Shown here in pieces: positions 22,973 through 33,420 of a DNA stretch of 64,000 nt. Position 1 is the first letter of the stretch; each line of letters opens with the position of its first letter. Made by a program: the position numbers and the translations under genes. Source of the stretch: Rehmannia glutinosa. Its lineage: Eukaryota; Streptophyta; Magnoliopsida; Lamiales; Orobanchaceae. The stretch lies in contig JABTTQ020003039.1 in NCBI GenBank assembly GCA_016081115.2, forward strand, positions 665,574 to 729,573, given 5' to 3'. The notes under the pieces were generated by a model that did not search any database, was not told where the DNA came from, and was given only the letters and a program-made list of their open reading frames with translations.

Positions 22973-24079
22973 TTATATCAGATCTACTCTGGGGAACGGT
23001 TGTTGGGGTTGTTTCTCTCTTTCTGGGATCCACTGGTTATCGATTTCCCAGTGTAGCTGGGATCTGCACTTTCTCCCGTATAGTGCCTCATAAGGCGCCA
23101 TTCCTATCGTCGCCTGATAGCTGTTATTGTAGGCGAACTCTGCCAATGGTAAATGAATGTCCCAGCTTTCCTGAAAATCTAGCGCACAAGCTCTTAACAT
23201 ATCCTCGAGTGTTTGAATTGTACGCTCTGATTGTCCGTCGGTTTGCGAGTAAACGGATGTACTAAAGCTTAACATTGTTCCTAGTTCCCCGTGCAAACAC
23301 TTCCAAAATCTCAAGATAAACCTTGGATCTCGATCAGAAATAATGTTGGCTGGTACTTCGTGCAGCCTTACAATCTCTCGGATATAGATTTGTGCCAGCT
23401 TCTGTAGGCTATCCGTTTTCTTCATTGACAAGAAATGAGCTGATTTGGTGAGTCTGTCCACCACAACCCATATGGTATCATAACCTCATTTAGTCCTTGG
23501 CAAATCCGTTACGAAGTCCATCGTGATAAGTTCCCATTTCCATTCGGGAATTTGTAATGGTTGTAGCAACCCTAACGGTCGTTGGTGTTCGACCTTGACT
23601 CGCTGGCAGGTCAGGCATCTAACCACGTATTCTAAGTGTCGTTTCAAATCCTTATACATCTTATTACCACCAGGGTGTATGGTGTACCTTGAGCGATGCG
23701 CTTCTCCCAAAATCTTATTTCTTAATACCTCATTACTCAGTACACATACCCGGTTCTTAAACCTCAAAATCTCGTCTTCTACTATAGTGAATTCCAGACG
23801 TTCTCCTTTTTGAACTTTTTCCTTAAGTTCTCGGAATTTCGGATCTCCTTCATGTGCTGCCTTAATATCATCTAGCAGCTCAGGTCTTACCGAGATATTA
23901 GCGCAGAATATTTGAGTGTCCATTCTCGTCGGATTCCATGCACTCAATTCTTCCAGAGACCTCCATTCCCTAATCATCAATCTTGCTATGCTGGCCTTTC
24001 TACTCAAGGCGTCTGCTACTACATTCGCTTTCCCAGGGTGGTACTGGATATCGAAGTGATAATCTTCAATAAGTTCCAT
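22973..24079 (-). pseudogene. Gypsy integrase, zinc-binding domain and DDE core
   Basis: Two adjoining frames are seen. The frame 24079-23486 carries the RNase H tail (YHPGKANVVADALSRKA) and the HHCC zinc module (HRSRYTIHPGGNKMYKD, CLTCQRVKVEHQRP) and ends at ELITMDFVTDLPRTK with the first catalytic Asp. The frame 23464-22973 continues with MVDRLTKSAHFL, the second Asp in ISDRDPRF, and the Glu region in SQTDGQSERTIQTLEDMLRA. A stop or frame break at about 23470-23485 separates them. Catalytic residues are present, so loss is limited to the junction. Confidence 0.92.
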
Positions 24080-24088
24080 CCACCTTCT

Positions 24089-24330
24089 CTATCTCAAGTT
24101 AAGATCCTTTTGTGAGAACAAATACTTCAGACTCTTGTGATCCGTGAAAATGGTAAACGTTGCTCCGTACAGATAGTGTCGCCACTTCTTCAATACGAAC
24201 ACTATTGCCGCTAGCTCTAGATTATGCGTTGGGTGGTTTGTCTCATATGGTTTGAGTTTTTGATAGGCGTATGCAATTACCTGTCCTTCCTGCATGAGTA
24301 CGGCTCCTAGCTCTCCCTTCAAGGCGTCAC
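24089..24330 (-). pseudogene. Gypsy RNase H
   Basis: The frame from 24322 reads GAVLMQEGQVIAYAYQKLKP, NHPTHNLELAAIVFVLKKW and FTDHKSLKYLFSQKDLNLR, the conserved gypsy RNase H blocks. In the usual start of the domain a Ser is replaced by Tyr (AYAYQ). It is separated from RT by disrupted sequence at 24325-24495 and breaks again at about 24086. Confidence 0.9.
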
Positions 24331-24495
24331 TATAGACGACAAATCCTTCATTTCCGCTTGGAAGAGCCAGAACGGGAGCAGTGGTAAGTCACTTCTTTAA
24401 CTCCTGAAAACTGGACTCGCACTTGTCGCTCCACTCAAATTTGACTTACTTCTGAGTCAATCGCGAAAGTGGTCGTGCAATCTTAGAAAAATCCT

Positions 24496-24923
24496 TTATA
24501 ATCTCCGATAGTATCCGGCCAATTCCAAAAAGCTTCGAATTTTTGTCGCTATTTTTGGTTGTTTCCTTTCAACCACGGTCTGAACCTTTGATGGATCTAC
24601 TGCGATCCCATCTCCAGATACGATATGTCCTAAGAATGTAACTTTCCCCAGCCAAAATTCACACTTGCTGAACTTGGCGTACAGTTGGTGTTGTCGTAGT
24701 GCCTCAAGTACAACTTTTAAATGACGCTCGTGATCTTCTCTCATCTTGGAATACACGAGTATGTCGTCAATGAAGATTACTACGAACTGGTCAAGGTAAG
24801 GTTGGAAAACTCTGTGCATTAAATCCATAAATGCTGCTGGGGCATTTGTCAGTCCAAATGGCATCACTACAAACTCGTAATGGACATACCTAGTCTGAAA
24901 AGTTGTCTTGCGTATGCCTTCCT
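24496..24923 (-). pseudogene. Gypsy reverse transcriptase, C-terminal part
   Basis: From the insertion point of the solo LTR the frame continues through VMPFGLTNAPAAFMDLMHR, the catalytic block VVIFIDDILVYS (FIDD variant of YxDD), KFSKCEFWLG and FLGHIVSGDGI. It ends with a stop after LELAGYYRRL at 24496. The N-terminal half is at 26483-27195, on the other side of the copia LTR. Confidence 0.93.
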
Positions 24924-26482
24924 TGTTGGGAAATTTATTGCTTAGATTTTGATGAATGCCATGTAAAACTTAGACTAGAAAGTTGGCACCCTATTTTCTT
25001 TGTAATTTGCATTGTAATAGATAGGGTTGTACGAGCTGAGTCAAGTCAGCTATGCCTGGATATGCAAGAAGTCAATGAAGGCTAAAATGAAGACTCCGTT
25101 GTGAAAGAATCGAGTATGGCAAGGAGGAGAAGTCAAGAACTCGATGAAGGAGAATAAACTGTATGATCTGTTGTGAGAAGTGTCAGTCAAGTCAACTCAA
25201 GAAATGCCAAGTCAAGTTGAAGTGACGGATGAGTCTTCCATGATTAGGAGCGACTCAAGTCACCTGGGGAAGTTAAGGAGCTATGATCAAATCAAGACAA
25301 TGAAAAGAGTCCGTTTTACGCGAGAAGTCAAGAAAGTTACTTAAATAAGTAATACTTCCATGCCGCAATATTCTAAAGTGCTCGACCCAGGAAGCGTGCA
25401 AAAGGAATAAACCAATGGGAAGCTCGCACCTATGTCGCTCAAAAATCAAGGTTCATTTAATACGAGGTAATGTCAATTTCAAGGATCGCAACAAGACAAG
25501 CCAACGACCACAAGTGTCTTTTAAAAATTAGCCTATCTCTTCAAGGCGTGATTTTCAAAAGAACACTATAAAAGGTCGATGAATCAATTTGAGAAGAGGT
25601 TACCTTGCATACACGAAAAACACAAGCTTTCAAGCCATTATTCAAATCAGTAACGAGAAAAATTCTCAAGTCATTCAAATGTCAAGCGTAACTTCAAGGA
25701 AATCAATCCAACACTTACCTCGTGAAGGAAAGACGACTTCAATCAGTTGAAGAGGAAACATTTGAAGAATCAAAGGGGTCCACATTCCACGAGGATTGTA
25801 GAAAGGTTCAAGGTCGAACAGTCTCAAGTCATTGGAGGGCTTCATGATCAAATCCAAGAAGCTTGAGCAAGTGAGTTCAGTAGCAAAGCGGTGCCCTGTG
25901 AAGAAGCCGAGTCGGACGAGAAGCCATTTGTGTGACCAAGGCATCTCGGATCGAGTCCCAAAGGATCAAGTCAATCGTGTGATCAAGACTTGCATCCGGA
26001 CCGATAACCACTTTGTACTACGATCAATACTTAGTGGATTCCTCCGGGAGTTGGAGAAGAGAGGATTAGAAGAATTACCCCATCTTGAACCTCTATAAAA
26101 TTTATTGTGTCATTTACATTTCAGCATTTACTTACTGCATATTATTTAATATCTCCTGATAATTTGTTATCCAATTGATATTTAACAAAGTGCTAAAACC
26201 AAGTGTTAAAACAACTTAAACCAAGTTCAAGGGTGTTAAGTCTTTCAATGAAAATCTCATCACGGATGAGTTAAGTATTAGACTAAACAACTGAGTTATT
26301 CTATCAACAGCTCGATTGACTGTTGAGTGGCTAACTCTGCTGGTTAACTAACTTAGTTGTCCATCAAGGACATAGCTGTGAAATTAACTCTGATCTTATT
26401 TAAAAGGACTAAAATTCGAAAAGTTGGTAAGGTTTATTCAACCCCCCCTTCTAAAACTTACTCACACCCCTTGGGACCTACA
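24924..26482 (+). mobile_element. Sirevirus solo LTR inserted in chromovirus RT, TSD TTCCT
   Basis: The 1559-bp sequence starts TGTTGGGAAATTTATTG and ends CCTTGGGACCTACA, the same family as 1063-2376 and 12119-13684. Perfect 5-bp duplications TTCCT flank it (24919-24923 and 26483-26487), and the RT reading resumes on both sides. No internal sequence remains, so a full element inserted here and later lost its body by LTR-LTR recombination. It lies in the opposite orientation to its host element. Confidence 0.97.
25567..25575 (+). promoter_or_regulatory. LTR TATA box
   Basis: TATAAAAGG in the solo LTR, in the same relative position as in the two other LTRs. Its retention means the solo LTR could still drive transcription. 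Confidence 0.6.
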
Positions 26483-27195
26483 TTCCTCTTAATCTTTAGT
26501 TGATAATACCCTTGTTGTAGATCAAATTTCGAGTACAATATGGCTCCCTGAAGTTGATCGAACAGCTCATCGATCATTGGAAGGGGATACTTATTTTTGA
26601 TGGTCACGTTGTTAAGACCACGATAGTCTATACAAAGTCTCAATGATCCATCTTTCTTCTTTAAGAACAGCACTGGAGCTCCCCACGGGGATGTGCTTGG
26701 TCGGATAAATCCCACGTCCATTAGTTTTTGTAGCTGAGCCTTCAGCTCTTGAAGCTCTACTGGAGCCATTCTATATGGTGTCCTTGCCACCAGCGGTGCT
26801 CCTGGTAAGGTCTCAATGGTGAATTCAATCTCCCTATCCGGGGGCAATGCATTGAGTTCTTGCGGAAATACATATGGGTATTCCGATACTATTGGTACTT
26901 GGTGAATCTGGGTCTCATCCTTAGGTTTGTTAATTACAAACGCTAAGTACCTTTGCGCCCCATTCAAGATCACTTTCCTAGCCTTAATGGCAGAAATGAT
27001 CGGGGCTAATGGAGTTCGTGCACTACTCGATAGCTCGACTATGGGTTTCCCAGGCTTACATAGCATAACGGTTTTACTATGACAGTCCATTTGGGCAAAA
27101 TGTTTAGGAAAGAATACCATAATTGACACTACAATCTGTAAATCATACTTAGTGGTTCTCATGTTATCATTTTTCGAAGTATTATCACTAAGCAT
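26483..27195 (-). pseudogene. Gypsy protease tail and reverse transcriptase N-terminal part
   Basis: From 27195 the frame shows the protease-RT linker (FFPKHFAQMDCHSKTVMLCK, YPYVFPQELNALPPDREIEF) followed by RT blocks RTPYRMAPVELQELKAQLQ, SPWGAPVLFLKKKDGSLRLC, NKYPLPMIDELFDQLQGA and FDLQQGYYQLKIK. It then runs into the inserted copia LTR at 26482. Compared with the resumed frame at 24923 one base is missing at the junction, so the frame was already, or is now also, shifted. The protease active site itself is absent. Confidence 0.93.
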
Positions 27196-27199
27196 CTAG

Positions 27200-27480
27200 A
27201 TCTCATAATATATCACATAACCAAATCAGATACCATCAAATTATAATCTATATCCTTCAAGTCTCGTCATATCGGGGCATTCTAACTTCAGATCAACAAT
27301 TCCTAAATCACCTAATGTCTCAACCGAAAAAATAATTCGAATATTTTAATATTATGACAATCCAAAAGAGTTTAAATATTGCCCAAGATTCAAGTTAGGT
27401 TATCTAATAGTGGTGCCCAATCCACGGCAGAGGAACTTATCCTGGTTTAGCTCGGTGTAAGTTTCTTTCTTACAAACCGA
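27200..27480. other. Non-coding leader of chromovirus, gag absent
   Basis: This is the only sequence between the primer site and the RT frame. It has no open frame or gag/CCHC motif, although full chromoviruses carry well over 1 kb of gag here. It therefore marks a large internal deletion. Confidence 0.8.
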
Positions 27481-27492
27481 GCTCTGATACCA
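27478..27492 (-). other. Primer-binding site, initiator tRNA-Met
   Basis: The minus strand reads TGGTATCAGAGCTCGGTT, complementary to the 3' end of plant initiator tRNA-Met with two mismatches. It starts four bases (GTTG) after the 5' LTR end. Confidence 0.93.
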
Positions 27493-27496
27493 CAAC

Positions 27497-30400
27497 TGTC
27501 ACGCCCCAAAATCGGGAGTCGTGACTCGGACGGTCTAACTTATGTCGGTTTACTATACCGGCCCATTTATTCATTAATATAACCCAAACAGAAATAGCAA
27601 AATCCCAAAATACAATGAATATTAATATAAAAAACTAAGTCAGAGTACAATCGCAGCGGAATCAGAAAATAAAATACAATCCTCGTCACAATCATACTTC
27701 TTACGGGTCCTGCGTTCGGCTATTACGAGAAAATTGCTTAGTATTTATCCATACATAAAGAAACCATAAAATTCAAATTGTCTCAACAGTCTAGCACAAT
27801 AGAGAGCTAAATAGTAGCTTCGAAATCTTCGTCGTGGTCTTCTTCCGGCGGAACCTCATTCTCTGGTTGGAAAAATAGGTGGGAGTGAGACAAAAATTCT
27901 CAGTGGGTGTGGTGAGTGTGTGCAAGTGGGGCTTATACTTTGTGCAGTAAAATTGTTTCATGAATTTTGATGCAAGAAACGTGCAATGGCATTCTCATAT
28001 ACTTATTTAATAAATTTATTAGTATTATTTAACAGTCAGTCCGTCAATTCAGATCAATTGGTTGCGCATGAAAGTATGATGCCAACCCAGTCAGTCCATC
28101 AATTCATATCAGTTGGTTGCGCACGAAAGTGTGACGCCAACCCAAACAGTCCGTCAATTCATATTAGTTGGTTGCGCACGAAAGTGTGACGCCAACCCAG
28201 ACCACCTTATACGGCAGAGAAGTGTTGATCAAACATCATCTCCCCAACAATGTCCCCTCCGCCGATAGTGGTCAAGCCGCTATCCCGATTGGCATACGCG
28301 TCTCCACAGTGGAGCCGCTAAGCTCGGAGAACGTCATAATCATGATTATATCCAGAATCCTACGACCCAATCACCCGCCAGACTCTCCTATCCGGCTCGA
28401 GATTGGGAGTTGGACGATGGAGGCCGGTATGAGACTGTAGCCAAGCTACCCTTCCCATACGTGACTTATCCATTCCACAAATCCGTCAATTCATATCGGA
28501 TGGTTGCGTCACGAAAAGTGTGACGCTAATCCAGGTCGATCGATCGATGGGGCCAGGCGTGTTCATAGACTCGCGTCCGCGCGTCCGATATTCAATCGAT
28601 CAATCATTGACACGGCATAGATATCGAAGGGGTAATCTAGCCGGTTCTATTCTTTGATTCAGTGTATTATGCCGAAGTTCTTAATGAGGTTCAGATTATG
28701 CGGCGAGATAGTCGCCTTATTATCATGACAATTAGTCGTTATGAAAATCTCCAATAATATTCGGATAATAATTTAAAAAATAGAAATTTTAATTAAATAA
28801 AATATTTAATGTTTTATAAATAAACTGAATTTTAGAAGATAAAATAATTCCTATGACCTTGGTAAATTTCTATTTTAAAATAAAATATTTTAATTAAAGA
28901 GAAAAAAAATTTATGCCGGGTTTTAAAAATTCCATAAGTTACGATTCCGGACTCGAAAAAGGGCAAGGTCAGTCCCTAATTTTTCTAATTATTCTAAGGA
29001 ATCTGATTTTCTGGGTCTCGGAGTTAAATTTTCGAAAATTACAGGTCAGTCCCAGTTTTCTCTGAATTTGTAATTTTGACCCGGTATTTTTAAAAATGGA
29101 TATCTCTTAAACTGGAAAAGGTTTTAACGAGATTCCAAGTCTGATAAATTCTTTGGGGTAGTAATTATATAGATTAAAAACAGTTTTGTAAAATTTTCAG
29201 ATTTAGTATCGATTTTCTGAAAAATTCTATTTAAACCCCAAAGGCAATTTTTACTGTTAAGGGCCCGTTTCAAGCCCGTTTTTTTGTGAAATTTGGACTA
29301 AAAGTCCAGAATATTAATTAAAATAATATCATAAAGTTTTTGGGACAGTAACTTTCCAAATTTTTGAAATTTATAGTTTAGCCCCTTAAGGGTTGGAGAT
29401 TTACATTTAAGTGTCTAAAATTCGTATATTTGCATTTGTTTGACCTGAAGGGTCCCAATTATTATTTTTTATTTATATTACAGTAATTTCAGTCCAAGTT
29501 TTGAATTTTTACAGTGGTTCTACAGTTTTTGTGTTTTTCATTTTTGGCCCTATATTTTGCCTTATTTGCAAAAGAGGCCCAAACCCGATTTTGTTCACAA
29601 GTCCTCAAGTCCATATTATTGATATGATATGTTAAAAGTATTTTTCTCATAATCTAAATTATTTGAGCTCATATATAACAAAGGGGCTTAAAAACACACA
29701 AAAAGAAAATCACTTTTGGCTTAGTTTCCCATACACATATATATTTCGAAATTTTCAAAAATATAAGAGACTGAAATTTCCAGAAATATATATTATAAAA
29801 TAGAATATATACATTTATGCCACAAGAAAGAATAAAAGCATACAAAAGCTATTTTTATCTAAGTAAAATCACTTTTGACATAAGTTTGCATACACCTAGA
29901 TATATATATATATATTTTTTTTCGAAAATTTCAGAAATAAAACTGAAATTCTTTTTTTTATATTATTTTATTTCCAGAAATATAAACAAACATAACACAC
30001 AAAAAAAAAATCATGCTAGTTTATGCAAATAAAGTCATGAGTTTTTAAAAGAATTCACCCACCTCTTATTTGTTCTTGGAAGGTTGCTTCTAGCTTTTTG
30101 TAAGTCCCCTCTAGGTCCCCTCAAGACCTTAAAACAACCCCTATATGGTGGTTTTTAAGGGTGTCAAGGGATGGAAAGATGAAAAAAAAAAAGAAGTAGA
30201 TAGGGAGAATATTGGGGCAAGACTTTACCTTATTTTAGCTTTTTGAGTGCTTCAAAACCACAATCTTCAAGCCTACAAGCTCTCCAAAATCGGCCCTTCT
30301 TCAACCCTTGCTCAAATTTTCGGCCCTTTGGTTTAGTGAAGGAGGTGAGGTTTGCTTGTTTTTTTTTTTCTTGGTAAAATTTCTAAGTATGAAAAGTGAA

Positions 30401-30846
30401 ATGCAAGACTCCTTTTTCCTCCTCTTCTCACCTTATGGCCGTCCCCTCCCCTCCTCATTACTCCTAGCATCATCATTTTTCTCATTCTTGGGAGTTGGTT
30501 TAGAGGCATGCTTGCCTTGGTTAGAGGAAAGAGTGTTGGGTTTGGAGGTTTGCATTGAAGTGAATAGGACAAGGAGAAAATGACAAAAGGGAAAAGCAAT
30601 GACTTGTTCTCTTATTCTTATAGTTAGTTAATTAATCCATATAATATAAGCTAAGTTAGTAATATATCATTTAGGGTAGTTAGAATTAGTAATTAGTAAG
30701 TTAGGGGGATAAAATACGTTAATATATGATACTAAGATTAAAAGAAATTAAACTATATTTTATTAATATCAAATTGTGACACTTAGTCACACGATACAAT
30801 ATACGGACCATTACAATTTGATTAATTAAAATTTTGGGGTCTCGCA
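27497..30846 (-). repeat. 5' LTR of chromovirus
   Basis: The 3350-bp LTR is collinear with 19329-22411. It has TG...CA termini in plus orientation (TGTCACGCC to GGTCTCGCA). It carries an extra stretch of about 190 bp (28861-29060) and three tandem 55-bp units where the other LTR has fewer. Many single-base differences between the two LTRs suggest the insertion is not very recent. Confidence 0.95.
28034..28198. repeat. Tandem 55-bp repeat inside the LTR (3 units)
   Basis: Units at 28034-28088, 28089-28143 and 28144-28198 share GTCAATTCATATCAGTTGGT, TTGCGCACGAAAGTGTGACG and CCAACCC. A diverged fourth unit is near 28482-28535. The 3' LTR (19860-19975) holds about two units, so the copy number changed after insertion. 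Confidence 0.85.
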
Positions 30847-30851
30847 GTAAC

Positions 30852-31048
30852 AATCCTACTTAGACTTCCTCAATAGAAACAACCACAAAAAAAAAATTTA
30901 AGTAGAACTTTCTCAATAAAAACCTCCACACACAAGAGTGGAAAATCAACCCACATACCAAAATGAGGAATTGAATCTGAGACTTACTAGTTTCAGGATT
31001 TCCACCATACTACTAGGGCAAGGCCTCGTCAGCTTCTAAATATATATA
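30852..31048. other. Spacer after chromovirus
   Basis: No gene is visible. It begins AATCCTACTTAGACTTCCTC, related to the sequence before the gypsy insertion (19265-19323), and continues as AC-rich then AT-rich DNA. Confidence 0.5.
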
Positions 31049-31384
31049 GGGAGTGTTTGCAAAAAACCGCTTTTAGAAAAAGTGATTTATTATAGGTAAG
31101 AAGTAGTTGAGAATCGAGAAGTTGGTAGTGTTTGAAAATAGAATTAAAAGTTGAGAATGAGAAGTTGAGAGTGTTTGGTGAAAAAGTAGTAAAAGTACTT
31201 ATTTATTTGTAAAATTCAAACTAGAGCGAGCGGTTTTAATCTAAAGCGCTCTCTCTGCTTTTAGATTCTCGATTAAATGAAGCAGTTATAATTAGAAGCG
31301 AGAAATTGGTATACGCAAACACTAAAAACTCGCTTTTCTTAAAAAAACTAAAAAGACTTATTTTTAGTGTTTGCAAACACTCCC
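31049..31384. mobile_element. MITE with GGGAGTGTTTGCAAA termini
   Basis: The ends are GGGAGTGTTTGCAAA and its exact inverse, 336 bp apart, flanked by ATA on both sides (31046-31048, 31385-31387). The 3-bp duplication and GGG-TGTTTG start fit a PIF/Harbinger-type MITE. The AT-rich flank makes the 3-bp match weak evidence. There is no coding. Confidence 0.7.
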
Positions 31385-31387
31385 ATA

Positions 31388-32052
31388 ACTACTATTACAA
31401 CTTACGAGATAATTAAATTCATTTTACTTTTATATATTAAGAACACGAGTTTGTAACTTGTAAGTAAATAAGAAAACAGAAAAGACAAAAAAGGCTAAAA
31501 AGCATGTCTTCGTTCATAACTGTACAAAAATATTTCTCTACGTATGTCTTTGTCTGCATGTTACAAAAGGTAACCTAAATGTTCATAATTATGCTGAATT
31601 TTAGAAAATTGCATATTTCTTCTCTGCATCTATTTTATCCACGTTGCAATATTCATATTCGTTCATCATAGATGTGGACAGGCGAAGAGCCCAGTAAAGT
31701 AATTGCTTATGAAATCATTTGTAAGAAATTCATTTGAGGACTCATTTTTTAAACTAAAATATTTTTAATTTGTTTGTAGATTTCTTTTAAAAAAAAATTC
31801 AATACTCATTTACAAGAATATACTATTCATATAATTTCACATTAACACTAGTAGTCATTATATTTTTATTCATCCTCCAAACAGGTTTTCAAACATTATT
31901 CACTTACATAAACTTATTTTATTTCACTTTTTTTCCTGAAATATACAATATTCTCAAAAAGAATTTCAAGAATGAGTATGAAAACTGGAAAAGTCAAAAA
32001 CCAAAAGCCAAAGGGAAAGGACTAATCATTTTTTTTAACAAGAAAATTGCAT
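31388..32052. other. AT-rich intergenic DNA
   Basis: No open frame of note, repeat or RNA gene is recognised in this stretch. Confidence 0.6.
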
Positions 32053-32061
32053 TTCCATTAA

Positions 32062-32763
32062 GGGTGGCGCTATTCGCACCCCCTTTTTGTATGAGTACAC
32101 CCACCTTCTAAGTACACCACACCCACTTTTTCAAATATGACACAATTGTTAAATACACCCCCCACTTTTTCCAATTTTACCCTTTCATGAAAAACCCTAG
32201 GTGACACGATGGCACGATGGGCACATGACACGATGGCAAGATGGCACGATGGCAAGATGGCAAAAACATGACACGATGGCATTTTCACCATCATGCCACA
32301 TGGCACGATGACATGATGGCACGATGGCAAAAACATGACACGATGGCCCATGTGGCACGATGGCATCTTTGAATTTTTTGTCATAAGCGGCGTGATCGCG
32401 TGCCTTATATCGCAAGATTCATCTTGTGCGGCAAAGTATTTTTCAACGAAAATTTGAGAAATAACATATTTTATGCTATAAACTAAGAATATACGTTCAT
32501 TATATGGGGATATGAATACTTTATTGTTCGAATCTTTCAACAATTTGAGTGTTGGAAAAATCTAGGGTTTGTATAAAAAAAATTTAACTTTCTTCGAGAA
32601 GAAGAAGAATGTTGGTGAATGATGTGGGTGTATTTAGAGATTGGGAAGGGTGTATTTAGAACTTGACTTTTAGTAAGGGTATTATAGTCTTTTAACTCAA
32701 TGACATTTTTGAAATTTTAGAGAGTGGGTGTCTTTATCAAAAAGGGTGCTAATAGCGCCACCC
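32062..32763. mobile_element. Mutator-like MITE with perfect 9-bp TSD
   Basis: Termini GGGTGGCGCTATTCGCACCC and an inverse copy with one difference (AGCACCC) enclose 702 bp. They are flanked by the perfect 9-bp repeat TTCCATTAA (32053-32061, 32764-32772). TSD length and GGG-type TIR indicate a non-autonomous Mutator-like element. Subterminal stretches such as TACACCC and GGGTGTATTT are also in inverted orientation. The apparent open frame 32070-32543 (minus) is a by-product of the internal repeat. Confidence 0.85.
32203..32365. repeat. GATGGCA/GATGGCACGATGGC short tandem array
   Basis: About a dozen CACGATGGC or AAGATGGC units with interspersed CAAAAACATGA spacers lie in the core of the MITE. 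The array is low-complexity and expanded locally. Confidence 0.85.
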
Positions 32764-32772
32764 TTCCATTAA

Positions 32773-33420
32773 TCAATACGAATAACCAAGACACAAAATT
32801 TTGAAACTATGCGAGAAAACCCAAATAAACTCCACCTTTCAAACAAGTGAAAAGGGGAAGACAAAAAAAAATTAAACATATACAATATATCAGATTAAAA
32901 TTAACTCAATGAGTTGTGATTCCTGTTTGAGTAGTCGCTTGCACTTTCAATCAAAATTTGGACGATCTGCACCAGACTTCTCTCTCTGATATGTAGATCT
33001 ATTAGAAACTGATGAAGGACTCATGACGATATGATGAAGAACTCCGAATGATGTCCTGAAGAATAGATCTATTGATATCTGAATATATCTAAGAAAGAAA
33101 AAAAAGCAAACAAATTCTCACATAGGGGAAAAATCAATACTCATCAATGGGAGAAATCGAAAAAACAAAATAAAAAAAAAAGAAAAACATCAAAAGAAAC
33201 TATTATCCCCTTCAGCCCTTCTCATATTTTGTGAGAGAAAAACATCAAAAGAAACTATTTTTCCCTCCTCCGATGTAGGAGGGTCGGCAAGGTTGAGAAA
33301 AAAAAAAAAAAGAAAACGTGACCATAATCATTTATTCAAACCTCAAAATCACCACACAAAAAAACTGCATAAATAAACAAATAATCTCCCTCTCTCACAC
33401 TTAACAAAACCAAATTACAG
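32773..33420. other. Upstream region of the Mpv17-type gene
   Basis: This is A-rich DNA with a 20-bp direct duplication (AAAAACATCAAAAGAAACTA at about 33184 and 33238). A C/T-rich stretch CTCCCTCTCTCACAC (about 33387-33401) just before the ATG looks like a 5' UTR. No clear TATA box is assigned. Confidence 0.45.

Larger units (their letters stand above)
19329..30846 (-). mobile_element. Full-length, gag-less chromovirus (Ty3/gypsy, Tekay/Del-like)
   Basis: The element runs on the minus strand from its 5' LTR (27497-30846) to its 3' LTR (19329-22411) with perfect 5-bp target duplications GTAAC (19324-19328, 30847-30851). Internally it has an initiator-tRNA-Met primer site, a protease tail, RT, RNase H, integrase with zinc-binding N-terminus, a C-terminal chromodomain and a purine tract. 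Gag and most of the protease are absent: only about 290 bp separate the primer site from the RT-containing frame. Very long LTRs plus a chromodomain point to the Tekay/Del group. A 1559-bp copia solo LTR splits RT. Several stops and frame changes make it non-autonomous. Confidence 0.96.

Noticed and set aside
32200..32365. CRISPR-like regular repeats
   Set aside because: Units are adjacent and irregular without unique spacers, and the sequence is nuclear plant DNA; it is a simple tandem array. The same applies to 47665-48290.
32070..32543. Cys/His/Pro-rich minus-strand frame that looks like a metal-binding protein
   Set aside because: The pattern comes from the GATGGCA tandem array inside a MITE.
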